A DNA stretch of 37,041 nt, from NCBI GenBank assembly GCA_016219065.1, contig JACRCK010000065.1, positions 1 through 37,041 on the forward strand. The letters run 5' to 3'. The translations under genes and the position numbers were made by a program. Below are positions 24,987 to 35,329 of this stretch, one piece after another. Position 1 is the stretch's first letter. Each line of letters starts with the position of its first letter. A model generated the notes under the pieces. That model was not told where the DNA came from and did not search any database. It saw only the letters and a list, made by a program, of their open reading frames with translations. This DNA comes from Deltaproteobacteria bacterium. GTDB lineage: Bacteria > Desulfobacterota > RBG-13-43-22.

Positions 24987-26504
24987 TTATTTTAAACCGG
25001 CTTGGAACTGGGTCTTGAATTCGCCCACGGCCTTTTTCATCCGTTCCTCCAGCTCCGGATTGATTTCTTTCTTTTCCTTGATGTCGGTGAAAATATCGGG
25101 ATATTTGCCCTCGACAAAGGAAAGGAGCTGCGGTTCGAAATCTTTCAAAACATCGATCGGCAGGTCATCCAGAAAACCTCTGGTTCCGGCAAACAGGATG
25201 GTGATCATCCTTTCCATCGGGATGGGCTGGTACTGGGGCTGCTTCAGGATCTCCACCAGACGGATCCCCCGGTTGAGCTGGGCCTGGGTGGATTTATCCA
25301 ATTCGCTGCCGAACTGGGCGAAGGCGGCCAGTTCCCGGTACTGGGCCAGGTCCAGGCGCAGACTGCCGGCCACCTGTTTCATGGCCTTGACTTGGGCGTT
25401 GCCGCCGACCCGGGACACGGAGAGACCGACGTTGATGGCCGGGCGGACACCGGAGAAAAACAGGTTCGGCTCCAGATAGACCTGCCCGTCAGTGATGGAA
25501 ATTACGTTGGTCGGGATATAGGCGGAGACATCGCCGGCCTGGGTTTCAATGATCGGCAGGGCGGTCAAGCTTCCGCCGCCCAGGTCCGCGCGCACTTTAG
25601 CGCCCCGCTCCAGCAAACGGGAGTGGTTGTAAAAGATGTCGCCCGGGAAGGCCTCCCGTCCGGGAGGACGGCGGAGCAACAGGGAAAGCTGGCGGTAGGC
25701 CACGGCCTGTTTGGACAGGTCGTCGTAGATGACCAGGGCGTGACGGCCGCTATCCCGGAAATATTCGCCCATGGTGCAACCGGCAAAAGCGGCGACATAC
25801 TGCATGGGAGCCGGGTCGCTGGCGCAGGCGGCCACCACCACGGTCTTGTCCATGACGCCGTGGCGGCGGAAGGCCTCCACCACCTGGGCCACCGTGGACT
25901 TCTTCTGGCCGATGGCTACGTAGACGCAGAAGATGTCCGAGTCTTTCTGGTTGATGATGGCATCCACGCAGAGAGCGGTCTTGCCGATCTGGCGGTCGCC
26001 GATGATCAGTTCCCGCTGGCCCCGGCCGATGGGGGTCATGGCGTCGATGGCCTTGTACCCCGTATACATGGGCTCCTTCACCGGTTCCCGCTCGATGACC
26101 CCGGGGGCCTTCAATTCGATCTTCCGGAACTCCTTGGCATTGATCGGGCCCTGGCCGTCGATCGGCTGTCCCACGGCATCGATCACCCGCCCCAGAACGG
26201 CTTCCCCGACCGGAACCTCGGCGATGCGGTTGGTCCGTTTGACCGTGTCGCCTTCCTTGATGTGGAAGTCCTCCCCCAGGATGGCGCACCCGACATTATC
26301 TTCTTCCAGGTTCAGGGCAATGCCGTAGATCCCCCCCGGGAACTCGAGCAGTTCCATGGCCATGGTCTTTTGCACGCCATAGACCCGGGCGATACCGTCG
26401 CCCACCGACAGGACGGTCCCGGTTTCGGAGAGTTCGACCTTCTTGTCAAAATCCTTGATCTGTTGCCTGATAACCTGACTGATTTCTTCGGCTCTGATTT
26501 CCAT
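24987..26504 (-). CDS. atpA: F1 ATP synthase alpha subunit
   Basis: Alpha forms the non-catalytic nucleotide sites and supplies the arginine finger to beta. The 505-residue protein shows Walker A GDRQIGKT (~170), the [23 protein letters not shown] segment, [26 protein letters not shown], and [15 protein letters not shown] with the arginine finger. It is complete. I chose the ATG at 26504 ([10 protein letters not shown]) behind GAGGGG instead of the GTG five codons earlier, which would overlap atpH. The alpha gene follows delta by 1 base. Confidence 0.98.
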   Translation of the reverse strand: MEIRAEEISQVIRQQIKDFDKKVELSETGTVLSVGDGIARVYGVQKTMAMELLEFPGGIYGIALNLEEDNVGCAILGEDFHIKEGDTVKRTNRIAEVPVGEAVLGRVIDAVGQPIDGQGPINAKEFRKIELKAPGVIEREPVKEPMYTGYKAIDAMTPIGRGQRELIIGDRQIGKTALCVDAIINQKDSDIFCVYVAIGQKKSTVAQVVEAFRRHGVMDKTVVVAACASDPAPMQYVAAFAGCTMGEYFRDSGRHALVIYDDLSKQAVAYRQLSLLLRRPPGREAFPGDIFYNHSRLLERGAKVRADLGGGSLTALPIIETQAGDVSAYIPTNVISITDGQVYLEPNLFFSGVRPAINVGLSVSRVGGNAQVKAMKQVAGSLRLDLAQYRELAAFAQFGSELDKSTQAQLNRGIRLVEILKQPQYQPIPMERMITILFAGTRGFLDDLPIDVLKDFEPQLLSFVEGKYPDIFTDIKEKKEINPELEERMKKAVGEFKTQFQAGLK

Positions 26505-26505
26505 A

Positions 26506-27057
26506 TTAGATCCCCTCACCTCTTCTTAAGGATTCTTTTAAACTCTTTAGTTGGGTCTGGAGGCTGCCGTCGAGGAGCAAGTCCCCTACCTTGGCCACAA
26601 TCCCGCCGATGATGGCCGGATCCTGCTTAATCGTCACCAGCACCTCTTTTTTGACCACCTGCTTCAAAGCCTCCTGGATCCGGCTGACCAAGTCTTCGGA
26701 AAGCTGGGTGGCGGTGGTTACCACGGCCCGGGTGATGTTGGAGAGTTCATCCGTAAGCTGCTGGTAGTAACGGCCGATGCCCTCCAGGTACCCGATCCGT
26801 CCCTTGCTTTGCAAGAGGAGAAAAAAACTTTTAACGGTCGGTGAAATATCGGTTTTTCCCAGGATGGCGGTCAACAGATCCTTTCTACCGGCCTTGTCAT
26901 AGACGGGGCTCACCAGGATGCCCTGGACCTGGGCTTCCTGATTTAAAAAGGTGCGGAACGCCTCCAGCTCCTGTCCATACCGCAGGTAATTACCGTCTTC
27001 TTGACCCAGATAGAAAAGGGCCTTGGCGTAACGTCGGGAAATCGTGAAGTCTCTCAC
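26506..27057 (-). CDS. atpH: ATP synthase delta subunit
   Basis: Delta (OSCP-like) links the top of F1 to the b/b' peripheral stalk. The 183-residue protein has the N-terminal helical bundle ([15 protein letters not shown]) and the conserved C-terminal segment [44 protein letters not shown]. It starts with GTG immediately after the atpF stop (TAAGTG), with AGGTGGTG as binding site, indicating translational coupling. It is of normal length. Confidence 0.96.
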   Translation of the reverse strand: MRDFTISRRYAKALFYLGQEDGNYLRYGQELEAFRTFLNQEAQVQGILVSPVYDKAGRKDLLTAILGKTDISPTVKSFFLLLQSKGRIGYLEGIGRYYQQLTDELSNITRAVVTTATQLSEDLVSRIQEALKQVVKKEVLVTIKQDPAIIGGIVAKVGDLLLDGSLQTQLKSLKESLRRGEGI

Positions 27058-27717
27058 TTAATGGGTCACCACCTTTGCTAAATATTCGCCGATCAGAACT
27101 TTCTGATCGGAGTCGGTGATATTCTTTCGCAGGATCTCCTCCGCCATCCGAATGGACATTTCGGCCACCTCTTCCCGGAGGGATTGATTGGATTTCCGGA
27201 TCTCTTGCTGAATGGTGATTTGGGCTTGTTCCACGATGCGGGCGGCGGTTTTCTGGGCGGTGTCGATGATTTTCTGTTTTTCCCGTTCGGCTTCTTTCTG
27301 AAAATCTTTGATGATCCCGTCCCGCTCTTCTTTCAAACCGGCAATCCGGCTCTCGAAAATGGCCAATTCCCGCTTGGCCGCTTCCTTCTTCTGCTCCAGC
27401 TCATCCAATTCCTTTTGAATGCCCTCGCGGCGATTGGCCATGGCCTGCTTCAGGGGTTTGCGCAGCAGTAGAAACAGGACGACGAAAAAGATGACGAAAT
27501 TGACGCTCCGCAGGATCAGATCCATGATCCGGGCCGGGGATTCCCCGGCGGCTGCACCGTGCCCCCCGGCGGCCGCACCGTGGCCGGTTTCGCCCCCGGA
27601 AGAGGCGTATAATAATCCGATATTTAAAAGGATAAGGCTTAACAGCGGCAGGATGAGCAGGGCGGTTCGGATGAGACGGCGTTGCACTTCGCTTTTCCGG
27701 GGTGACAGCGGAGCCAT
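27058..27717 (-). CDS. atpF: F0 ATP synthase subunit b with N-terminal leader
   Basis: Subunit b is the membrane-anchored peripheral stalk. This 219-residue form is longer than the usual ~160. It has a first hydrophobic segment (~20-38) that looks like a signal peptide, then a Gly/Ala/His stretch with the heptad GHGAAAG duplicated (~45-58). The normal b anchor (ILRSVNFVIFFVVLFLLLRKPL, ~67-88) and a long charged coiled coil follow. The start overlaps the upstream stop as TAATG. The leader suggests that this b subunit may be processed or inserted by Sec, which is inference. Confidence 0.93.
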   Translation of the reverse strand: MAPLSPRKSEVQRRLIRTALLILPLLSLILLNIGLLYASSGGETGHGAAAGGHGAAAGESPARIMDLILRSVNFVIFFVVLFLLLRKPLKQAMANRREGIQKELDELEQKKEAAKRELAIFESRIAGLKEERDGIIKDFQKEAEREKQKIIDTAQKTAARIVEQAQITIQQEIRKSNQSLREEVAEMSIRMAEEILRKNITDSDQKVLIGEYLAKVVTH

Positions 27718-28142
27718 TAAATAGTCCTCCCTAAGATCTTCTTGGCTATTTCCTGGGAAAACGCGGAGAGGTCGCCGGTCAGACTTTTGCGGGCGGCCTC
27801 CAGTTGCTGGGAAATTTTCTGGCGGGCCTGGGAAAGTTCCCCCTCGACTTTTTGGTTGGCTTCCTGGATCAACTTTTTTTCATCATCCTGGGCTTTCATT
27901 TTCAGCTCGTTTTTATAATCCAGACCTTCTTTGCGAGCCGCCAGCAGCCGTTCCTGATAGTCTTTTTCCTTGTCAGCCAGTCCCTTCTGGGCCGCGCCGG
28001 CTTCCGACTCCAGTTGGGCTAATTTTTCGCCCCGCTGCTTCAATACGGCCCGGATGGGCTTGTACAGAATTACATTCAGCAGCCACATGAGCAACAGGAC
28101 GTTAATGATTTGAATAAGAAGGGATTGATTAATTTCAATCAT
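27717..28142 (-). CDS. atpF': F0 ATP synthase subunit b' (second peripheral-stalk subunit)
   Basis: A 141-residue protein with one N-terminal membrane helix (LLIQIINVLLLMWLLNVILYKPI) and a long Glu/Lys/Gln-rich coiled coil ending in SQEIAKKILGRTI. This is the b' type, forming a heterodimer with b as in several bacteria and chloroplasts. It is the first gene of the operon, with a promoter about 95 bases upstream. Subunits a and c are not in the window and must be encoded elsewhere, as is usual in bacteria with this split arrangement. Confidence 0.93.
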   Translation of the reverse strand: MIEINQSLLIQIINVLLLMWLLNVILYKPIRAVLKQRGEKLAQLESEAGAAQKGLADKEKDYQERLLAARKEGLDYKNELKMKAQDDEKKLIQEANQKVEGELSQARQKISQQLEAARKSLTGDLSAFSQEIAKKILGRTI

Positions 28143-28235
28143 CTCATTAACCCTTTCATTTTGTTAGAGGATGGGGAAATTGCGGGCGTTGCTGTGGGTA
28201 TAAAAGATTTTTTTCACACAGCCCAAACGGTTGCT

Positions 28236-28264
28236 CTTTTATCGTATTTTTGGGGATATGTCAA
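28236..28264 (-). promoter_or_regulatory. Predicted sigma70 promoter of the atp operon
   Basis: On the minus strand a perfect TTGACA (28259-28264) is followed after 17 bases by TAAAAG (28236-28241). The leader to atpF' would be about 85 nt. A 12-bp palindrome ACTATATATAGT lies further upstream at 28330-28341 and might be a protein-binding site or a second -10 region. Confidence 0.5.
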
Positions 28265-28411
28265 AGGTTTTTTTCCAAAATTTGGATTTTATTTAAGCCC
28301 TTTATTTAGACCGCCCTATTTAAAATGATACTATATATAGTGTCGGCCCGGCGGTCTTTAACCCTGGGAAGACACCCGGTAGGCCTAAAAGGATCGCATT
28401 ATTTTTTTCTC

Positions 28412-28440
28412 AAGCCAAAATTTATAAAAATTTTTGGCTT
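28412..28440 (-). other. A/T-rich hairpin at the end of rodA
   Basis: AAGCCAAAA (28412-28420) pairs with TTTTGGCTT (28432-28440) across an A/T-rich loop and overlaps the rodA stop codon. It is followed by an A-run, not a T-run, on the transcribed minus strand, so it is not a standard intrinsic terminator. It may protect the 3' end or mark the operon end. Confidence 0.35.
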
Positions 28441-29542
28441 AGGACTGAATAATAAAACGCCGCATATGGATATTGAGCAGCAGGCCGATCCCCACCAGAC
28501 TGGCCAGGATGGAGGAGCCGCCATAGCTGATAAAGGGCAGCGGGACCCCCACTACTGGGACGACCCCCAGAACCATGCCGATATTGATCACGCTTTGCCA
28601 GAAAAAAATGGCGGTAACCCCCAAGGCCAGGATCATGCCGAACCGGTCCTTGGCTTGGCGGGCAATGTTCAAGGACCAGAGGAGCAGGACCAGAAACAGG
28701 GTGACTACGATAAAGGACCCCAGGAAGCCCCATTCTTCGGCCAGGACCGAAAAGGCAAAATCCGTATGTTGTTCGGGAAGAAACCGAAGCTGCCCCTGGG
28801 TGCCTTTGAGAAATCCTTTTCCGAAAAAAGATCCGGAACCCACGGCGATCTTGGACTGCAGGATATGGTAGCCGGCCCCCAGGGGATCGGATTCCGGCTG
28901 AATAAATATAAGTATTCGTTTTTTTTGATAATCTTTTAATAGGTGCCAGAGAAAAGGGAAGGCGACCACCAGGCCTCCCAGGGAAACCGCCAGCAGCTTC
29001 CAGTTCACGCCCAAGAACAAAATGATCGAAAAAGACATGAGCAGGATCAGCAGGGCCGTGCCCAGGTCCGGCTGTTTCATGATCAGCAGGGCCGGGGCGG
29101 CGATCAGGGCCAGGGGGATCGCCAGATCTTTGAGTTGGTATTTATCGGGTCGCTCATTCAGAAAGAAAAATTTAGCCAGGGCCAGAATCAATGCTATTTT
29201 GACCAGTTCGGAAGGTTGGAAGGAGAAGGAGGCGAAAGTGATCCACCGCTGCGACCCGGAGATGGTCCGACCGAACAGCAGCACTCCGAGTAAAAGGGCC
29301 AGAGAAATCCCGTAAAAGGGATAGGCCAAGGAAAGCAGCAGGTGATAGTCGAACAGAACCACCACCAGGAGAAAAACGAAACCGATGGCCGCCCAGTACA
29401 TCTGTTTGATATAAATCGAGGTCCCCCCTCCATCCGTAAGGTGCGTGGCGGAATAAATATTGAATGTTCCGATGCTGATCAGGATGAAGGTGATCAGAAT
29501 AAGATACCAATCGAAGTTCTGGATCAAGCGGCGGTCAATCAC
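28439..29542 (-). CDS. rodA: Peptidoglycan polymerase RodA (SEDS family)
   Basis: RodA polymerises glycan strands during cell elongation together with PBP2. The 367-residue protein has about ten membrane helices. It contains the SEDS signature near the end (GVVPVVGVPLPFISYGGSS), the WLTFGSFSFQPSELVKIA-type segment (ITFASFSFQPSELVKIALIL), and the KQPDLGTALLIL loop with its conserved aspartate. It overlaps the end of mrdA by 8 bases, so the polymerase and transpeptidase are made together. It is the last gene of the mre operon. Confidence 0.96.
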   Translation of the reverse strand: MIDRRLIQNFDWYLILITFILISIGTFNIYSATHLTDGGGTSIYIKQMYWAAIGFVFLLVVVLFDYHLLLSLAYPFYGISLALLLGVLLFGRTISGSQRWITFASFSFQPSELVKIALILALAKFFFLNERPDKYQLKDLAIPLALIAAPALLIMKQPDLGTALLILLMSFSIILFLGVNWKLLAVSLGGLVVAFPFLWHLLKDYQKKRILIFIQPESDPLGAGYHILQSKIAVGSGSFFGKGFLKGTQGQLRFLPEQHTDFAFSVLAEEWGFLGSFIVVTLFLVLLLWSLNIARQAKDRFGMILALGVTAIFFWQSVINIGMVLGVVPVVGVPLPFISYGGSSILASLVGIGLLLNIHMRRFIIQS

Positions 29543-31415
29543 TGAGCAGACCTCCCTCCTGGACCGGCTCGGTCCCTTTTTCCTCTATCTTTTTAGTGGG
29601 GACCGCGCCTCGGGGGGGCAGGGAAAAATGGGCTTCGAAAAGCTTGCGGGCGATAGGGGCCGCCGCCTCCCCGCCGTGCCCGCCATGCTCAACCAGAACG
29701 GCGACGGCGATTTCGGGATTTTCCACCGGGGCATAGGCTACAAACCAGGCGTGATCCCGGCTGCTGCCGCTCAGCGCCTTTTTTCCCAAGGTAACCACTT
29801 GCGCCGTCCCGGTCTTTCCGGCGGCCAGGATCCCCGGCAGCCGGCAGGCTCCCCCGGTCCCTCCCGGTTCGTTCACCACCCCGCTCAGTCCGGCACGCAC
29901 CAACCGTAAGGCTTCCGAATTCAGCCCGGCCTTGGAAGTAACGATCGGCTGTAATTCCTTGAGGACGGTCCCCTGAGGCGACACCAGCCGCTTGACCAGC
30001 AGGGGCTGATAGACCGTTCCGCCGTTGGCCACGGCCGCCATGAGCACGGCCATCTGCAGGGGGGTAACCAAGTCATAGCCCTGCCCGATGGCGATGGAGA
30101 GGGTCTCTCCGGGCTGCCAGGGAACCTTAAAGCGATTCAGTTTCCAGGCCGAGGTCGGAATCAAGCCCTTTTTTTCATGGGGCAGGGAGATCCCGGTGGC
30201 CCGGCCCAATCCGAAAAGCTGGGCATAACGGGCCAGACGGTCTACCCCCAGCCGCTGGCCGACCTGGTAAAAATATACGTCACAGGACTGGACGATGGCC
30301 TTATGGAGACTTACCTGCCCATGCCCCCCCTTACGCCAGCAGTGAAAAACCCGATTCCCGAAGGGCAGGGCGCCGTTGCAATAAAAGCTGGTTTCCGGGG
30401 TGATCACCTTTTCTTCCAGGGCGGCGAGGGCGGTAACGATTTTATAGGTCGAGCCCGGCGGGTACTGCCCCTGCAGGGAACGGTTTTGCAGAGGTTTCAA
30501 GGGGTCATTCTGCAGGGCATTCCACTCCTGGGCGGAGAGCCGCCGGGAAAAGGTGGTCGGATCGAAATGGGGCGTGCTGGCCAGGGCCAGGATCTCGCCG
30601 GTGGCCGGCTTCAAAGCCACCACCGCCCCGGCCCGGTTTTTGAGTCCCTCCTGGGCGGCCTGTTGCAGTTTCCAGTCCAGAGTGGTGATGATATTGTTTC
30701 CCGCGGCCGAGTCTTTGGCATAAAGCGGTCTGATTTCCTGTCCCAGGGCGTCCACTTCCAGGTAGCGCCCCCCCTTGATGCCTCCCAGGTCGATCTGCCA
30801 CTGTAGCTCCAATCCCCACTGCCCGATCATATCGCCCAGGCGCTGCTGGGGATACTGCCCGCTCTTGAGCTGTTTCTGGGTAATTTCACTCAAATAACCG
30901 ATGGTGTGGGGGGCCACCACCCCCAGAGGGTAGTCGCGCTGGGGGCTTACCTCGATATAAATGCCCTGCAGCATATATTTATAGGTTTCCAGCAGGCCCA
31001 GTTCGTCCCGGCTGAGATCCAACTTGAGCGGAATCGGTTTCAAAGGTCCGCTCCGGCTGTCCGTATACCGCTGTTCCAGTTGGTCCGGTTCCAGGTCCAG
31101 CAGCTTACTCAGCCGGTTTTTCAGTACTTTCCAGTCCTGGACATCATCCGGGATTACATAGAGATTGAAAGCGGGCCGGGAACTCACCAGCATCAAGCCA
31201 TTGCGATCGAAAATAATGCCCCGGGAGGGCGGTATGTCCAAGACCCGGATCCGGTTGTTCTCCGAGAGCTGCCGGAAGTGTTCCCCCCTGGCGATTTGCA
31301 GGTACCAGAAACGGGCTACCAGGGCAAAAAAAACCGCAAGTATGATCATGGTCGCCCAGAAAAACCGCTTCAGGATATCCGTGGGCTCATTGGTAAACAA
31401 GTTAAGAATGGACAT
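29535..31415 (-). CDS. mrdA: Penicillin-binding protein 2 (elongation transpeptidase)
   Basis: PBP2 cross-links new peptidoglycan along the side wall. The 626-residue protein has a single N-terminal membrane anchor (~19-38), the pedestal domain with the family start IPPSRGIIFDRNG, and a transpeptidase domain. The active-site motifs are SxxK at STYK (S322, K325), SCD (S377) and KTG (534-536). All catalytic motifs are intact. It lies 7 bases after mreD and overlaps rodA. A Pro/Lys-rich tail after ~600 is variable. Regulation is presumably from the common mre promoter upstream of mreB. Confidence 0.97.
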   Translation of the reverse strand: MSILNLFTNEPTDILKRFFWATMIILAVFFALVARFWYLQIARGEHFRQLSENNRIRVLDIPPSRGIIFDRNGLMLVSSRPAFNLYVIPDDVQDWKVLKNRLSKLLDLEPDQLEQRYTDSRSGPLKPIPLKLDLSRDELGLLETYKYMLQGIYIEVSPQRDYPLGVVAPHTIGYLSEITQKQLKSGQYPQQRLGDMIGQWGLELQWQIDLGGIKGGRYLEVDALGQEIRPLYAKDSAAGNNIITTLDWKLQQAAQEGLKNRAGAVVALKPATGEILALASTPHFDPTTFSRRLSAQEWNALQNDPLKPLQNRSLQGQYPPGSTYKIVTALAALEEKVITPETSFYCNGALPFGNRVFHCWRKGGHGQVSLHKAIVQSCDVYFYQVGQRLGVDRLARYAQLFGLGRATGISLPHEKKGLIPTSAWKLNRFKVPWQPGETLSIAIGQGYDLVTPLQMAVLMAAVANGGTVYQPLLVKRLVSPQGTVLKELQPIVTSKAGLNSEALRLVRAGLSGVVNEPGGTGGACRLPGILAAGKTGTAQVVTLGKKALSGSSRDHAWFVAYAPVENPEIAVAVLVEHGGHGGEAAAPIARKLFEAHFSLPPRGAVPTKKIEEKGTEPVQEGGLLSD

Positions 31416-31422
31416 GCGGGTT

Positions 31423-31920
31423 TTATAAGTGCAGGGACAGCCTTTTTTTAAAAAAGACCCGTTGCAGATGGGTGAGGGGCAGGGCGATCAACATGGTGAT
31501 AAAGGCCTGGACAAAGACAAAAAAAACCTGGATCCGGGAGACCTCCACCCCGAGGGACGTTTTCAGAAACAGCAGGACCAGGATCCCGTACACGGCCTGG
31601 AGGATAAAGACGGAGACCGGCTGAAACCAGAACGATTGCAGGTTGGTCCGGCTGGCGACGAAATGACAGACCAGGAACAGGAGCGGATAGAGCGTCATAG
31701 TCAGCCCCAGCAGGTCCCAGGAGAGGATATCCACGATCATGCCGAGCAAGGCGCTGATGACCACTCCCATGCCCAAACGGTTCAGCCCCCCCAGGATGAT
31801 AATGACCACAAAGACCAAGTCCAGCCGGAAAGGATTGATCTCCTCTCCATAGAACCAGGTTGACTGGAGGACCAGAAACAACAGCCCGATTCCTGCCCAG
31901 ATCAAAAAATCTTTCATCAC
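31423..31920 (-). CDS. mreD: Rod shape-determining protein MreD
   Basis: MreD is a small inner-membrane partner of MreC. The 165-residue protein has about five membrane segments and the family pattern (DLVFVVIIILGGLNRLGMGVVISALLGMIVDILS). The start is GTG 31920 or, better, the ATG directly after it at 31917. It is separated from mreC by 179 bases filled with two repeat elements, so its expression may depend on read-through of these. It is only 7 bases from mrdA downstream. Confidence 0.92.
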   Translation of the reverse strand: MMKDFLIWAGIGLLFLVLQSTWFYGEEINPFRLDLVFVVIIILGGLNRLGMGVVISALLGMIVDILSWDLLGLTMTLYPLLFLVCHFVASRTNLQSFWFQPVSVFILQAVYGILVLLFLKTSLGVEVSRIQVFFVFVQAFITMLIALPLTHLQRVFFKKRLSLHL

Positions 31921-31952
31921 GTAGGCTTAACCTGAATAAACCTTCTCCAGCT

Positions 31953-32018
31953 AAATTCGAAATCCGAAACTCGAAATCCGAAACAAATTCAAATAACAAA
32001 AATTCGAATGACCGAAAC
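31953..32018 (-). repeat. Intergenic repeat (TTTCGGTCATTCGAATTT family)
   Basis: The reverse complement contains TTTCGGTCATTCGAATTT and later GAATTTGTTTCGGATTTCG. The copy at 18163-18213 has the same blocks in shortened form. CGAAATCCGAAAC-type subrepeats occur twice within the element. It lies between mreC and mreD. Confidence 0.65.
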
Positions 32019-32036
32019 GGCATCTGCTCCGCCCGG

Positions 32037-32083
32037 CCCGGGCTCCCTCGCCCCCATTGGGGGAGAGGGTTGGGGTGAGGGGG
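32037..32083 (-). repeat. 47-bp G/C-rich intergenic repeat, copy B
   Basis: Reverse-complement partner of 5769-5815, identical at 45 of 47 positions, with CCCCCATTGGGGG at its core. It begins 18 bases after the other repeat, and both lie in the mreC-mreD gap. Confidence 0.85.
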
Positions 32084-32099
32084 TCCATAGTGCGCTCCT

Positions 32100-32960
32100 T
32101 TATTCCTCTTCCGAAAACCAGGTCGGTTTTTTCTGGATGACCAGCACTTCTTCGATCTCCCCCAGGTTGGCCTCCGGGGTTACTTCCACAAACAGGAAAT
32201 TCCCTTTGATCTGGGAGACCACCCGTTTCACCCGGCCCAGATACAGACCTTTGGGAAACAGCCGGTCCAATCCCGAGGTGACGATGATGTCCCCGGCCTG
32301 AATGTCTTCATTGCGGGAGACATACTTGAGCTGGCAATACCCCTCGGGATGGCCGGTCCAAATTCCCCGGACCCGGGAACGCTGGGTCAGACAATCCACC
32401 GCGAACCCCGGATCGTTCAACAATAAAACCTGGGAATGATGATCCGCCGTCCGCTCGAGGCGCCCCACCAGACCGTCGGGATGCAGCACCGGCATCCCCT
32501 GGACCAGACCGTCTTTCCGGCCTTTGTTGATGTAGAGTGACTGCAAAAAAGGGCTCGGACCCCGGCCGACCACCTCGGCCGCCTGGCCCGTACCGAAACT
32601 TTCGGCTTTAAGCTGCAGCAGCCGCCGGAGACGATTTTCAGCCAGGACCCGTTCCCGTAGGCGAACGTTTTCATCGCGCAGCCGGGCGGCCTTTTTTTTC
32701 AGTTGTTCGTTTTCCCTCTGGGTTTCGACCAGATTGAAATAATGATTCCAGACCGACAGGATGGAATTTTTCAGGGTATTAAAAAAAGAAAGGACCGGCA
32801 GGAAACCGTCGGCGACCGCGCTCTCCACCCGGTTGTAATCCCGCTCCCGATGGGTTACCGTGGAAAAAAAAGCCAGCAGCACCAGCAGGGCAAGCCAAAT
32901 CAGCAGTACGTTGCGCAGTCGTTTGAAAAACACGCCTTTACCCGGAACCTGGGAGGACAA
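32100..32960 (-). CDS. mreC: Rod shape-determining protein MreC
   Basis: MreC is a periplasmic scaffold, anchored in the inner membrane, that links MreB to PBP2. The protein has an N-terminal membrane helix (NVLLIWLALLVLLAFFSTVT), a coiled coil (NHYFNLVETQRENEQLKKKAARLRDENVRL, ~65-95) and the beta-domain with GPSPFLQSLYINKGRKDGL and QAGDIIVTSGLDRLFPKGL. The start is uncertain: TTG 32960 lies 4 bases after the mreB stop, while GTG 32933 follows a GGGTAAAGG and gives a more usual N-terminus. There is no ATG nearby. It lies between mreB and, after two repeats, mreD. Confidence 0.93.
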   Translation of the reverse strand: MSSQVPGKGVFFKRLRNVLLIWLALLVLLAFFSTVTHRERDYNRVESAVADGFLPVLSFFNTLKNSILSVWNHYFNLVETQRENEQLKKKAARLRDENVRLRERVLAENRLRRLLQLKAESFGTGQAAEVVGRGPSPFLQSLYINKGRKDGLVQGMPVLHPDGLVGRLERTADHHSQVLLLNDPGFAVDCLTQRSRVRGIWTGHPEGYCQLKYVSRNEDIQAGDIIVTSGLDRLFPKGLYLGRVKRVVSQIKGNFLFVEVTPEANLGEIEEVLVIQKKPTWFSEEE

Positions 32961-32964
32961 ACCC

Positions 32965-34399
<1,435 letters not shown>

Positions 34400-35185
34400 T
34401 TAAAGATCATCCTGAGGTGGGGTATCAAAACCCGGTCGGATGAAGGCCCGGGCCTGGGGAAACTCCCTTTCGGTAATCTCCCGCAGGCGCTGGAGGTAGG
34501 CGGCCAGCTTAACGATCGTTTTACGCTGGCTCTCCATCTGGTTCGACAATTCCCCCCAGGCCCCCAGGGACCGGTCCATGGCGATCAACGCTATTTTGGC
34601 CGAACCGTCCGAGTCTTTAGGAAAGTCCTCCCCGGCCAGATCTTCCTCGTCCTGTTTGCTTTTCAACGCCCGGGCCAACTTGGGGGGCAGGAACACCTGG
34701 TACCAGGCGATAATCTCCAGGGCCTCTTCCCGGAGGGGGGCCGGCGCCGGAGCCCCGGAGTCGACCTTTTTTAAATGGGACGGGACTGGGCGTGGCGCAG
34801 GTTTTTCCGCCTCCGGCTCCTGGTTCTGGAGCCATTCCTCGACCAGATCCATATAGCGCCGAACCATGGGGATCAGGATGTGTACCGGCTGGTTTTCCTC
34901 CTCCGGTTCCTGCTCTTCGACGGCCTCCAGATCGATCCCCTCTTCCGCCGCCAGGTCCTGGAGCAGATCGAAGGCCACCCGGAGCGATTCGGACATCTTT
35001 TTCCAAAACCGGTCGTTGGCGACGTCCAGGTCCTCCGCCCGGTCCCCCCCTTCGTCTTCCATCGTGAAATTTAAACAACGGGACGTCATCGGGCACCGTT
35101 CGCACCAGCGGTCGCAATAATTGTAAATTCCCGGAATATGGCGGGGATCCGCCGCCTGCCGGAGGAGGAGGTCTTCTTTATCCAT
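34400..35185 (-). CDS. Hypothetical cytoplasmic protein with N-terminal four-cysteine motif
   Basis: I do not recognise a named family. The 261-residue acidic protein starts with HIPGIYNYCDRWCERCPMTS and one more cysteine: Cys24, Cys28, Cys31 and Cys37, spaced C-x3-C-x2-C-x5-C. This could bind zinc or an iron-sulfur cluster. A charged, Glu-rich middle, a Pro-rich linker (~125-145) and a helical C-terminal half follow. There is no signal peptide or membrane segment. The ATG at 35185 has no ribosome binding site. A promoter-like pair (35193-35221) would start transcription within a few bases of it, so the message may be leaderless. It is divergent from the membrane protein gene at 35330. Confidence 0.75.
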   Translation of the reverse strand: MDKEDLLLRQAADPRHIPGIYNYCDRWCERCPMTSRCLNFTMEDEGGDRAEDLDVANDRFWKKMSESLRVAFDLLQDLAAEEGIDLEAVEEQEPEEENQPVHILIPMVRRYMDLVEEWLQNQEPEAEKPAPRPVPSHLKKVDSGAPAPAPLREEALEIIAWYQVFLPPKLARALKSKQDEEDLAGEDFPKDSDGSAKIALIAMDRSLGAWGELSNQMESQRKTIVKLAAYLQRLREITEREFPQARAFIRPGFDTPPQDDL

Positions 35186-35192
35186 AATAATT

Positions 35193-35221
35193 ATTGTGCC
35201 TGTTTTTTTCTATTTTCACAA
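35193..35221 (-). promoter_or_regulatory. Predicted promoter for a possibly leaderless gene
   Basis: Minus-strand TTGTGA (35216-35221) and CACAAT (35193-35198) are spaced by 17 bases. A start site 6-8 bases downstream would fall at about 35186-35188, next to the ATG at 35185. Confidence 0.35.
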
Positions 35222-35329
35222 GGATTTCCGAATCTTCGCCACGGCAACCAACTTCGCTCCCTCACGATCAGGCAAATAGTTTATAATGGCGTCAGCGGTT
35301 CGCAAATAGCCTAGGCATGGGAGTCGTTC

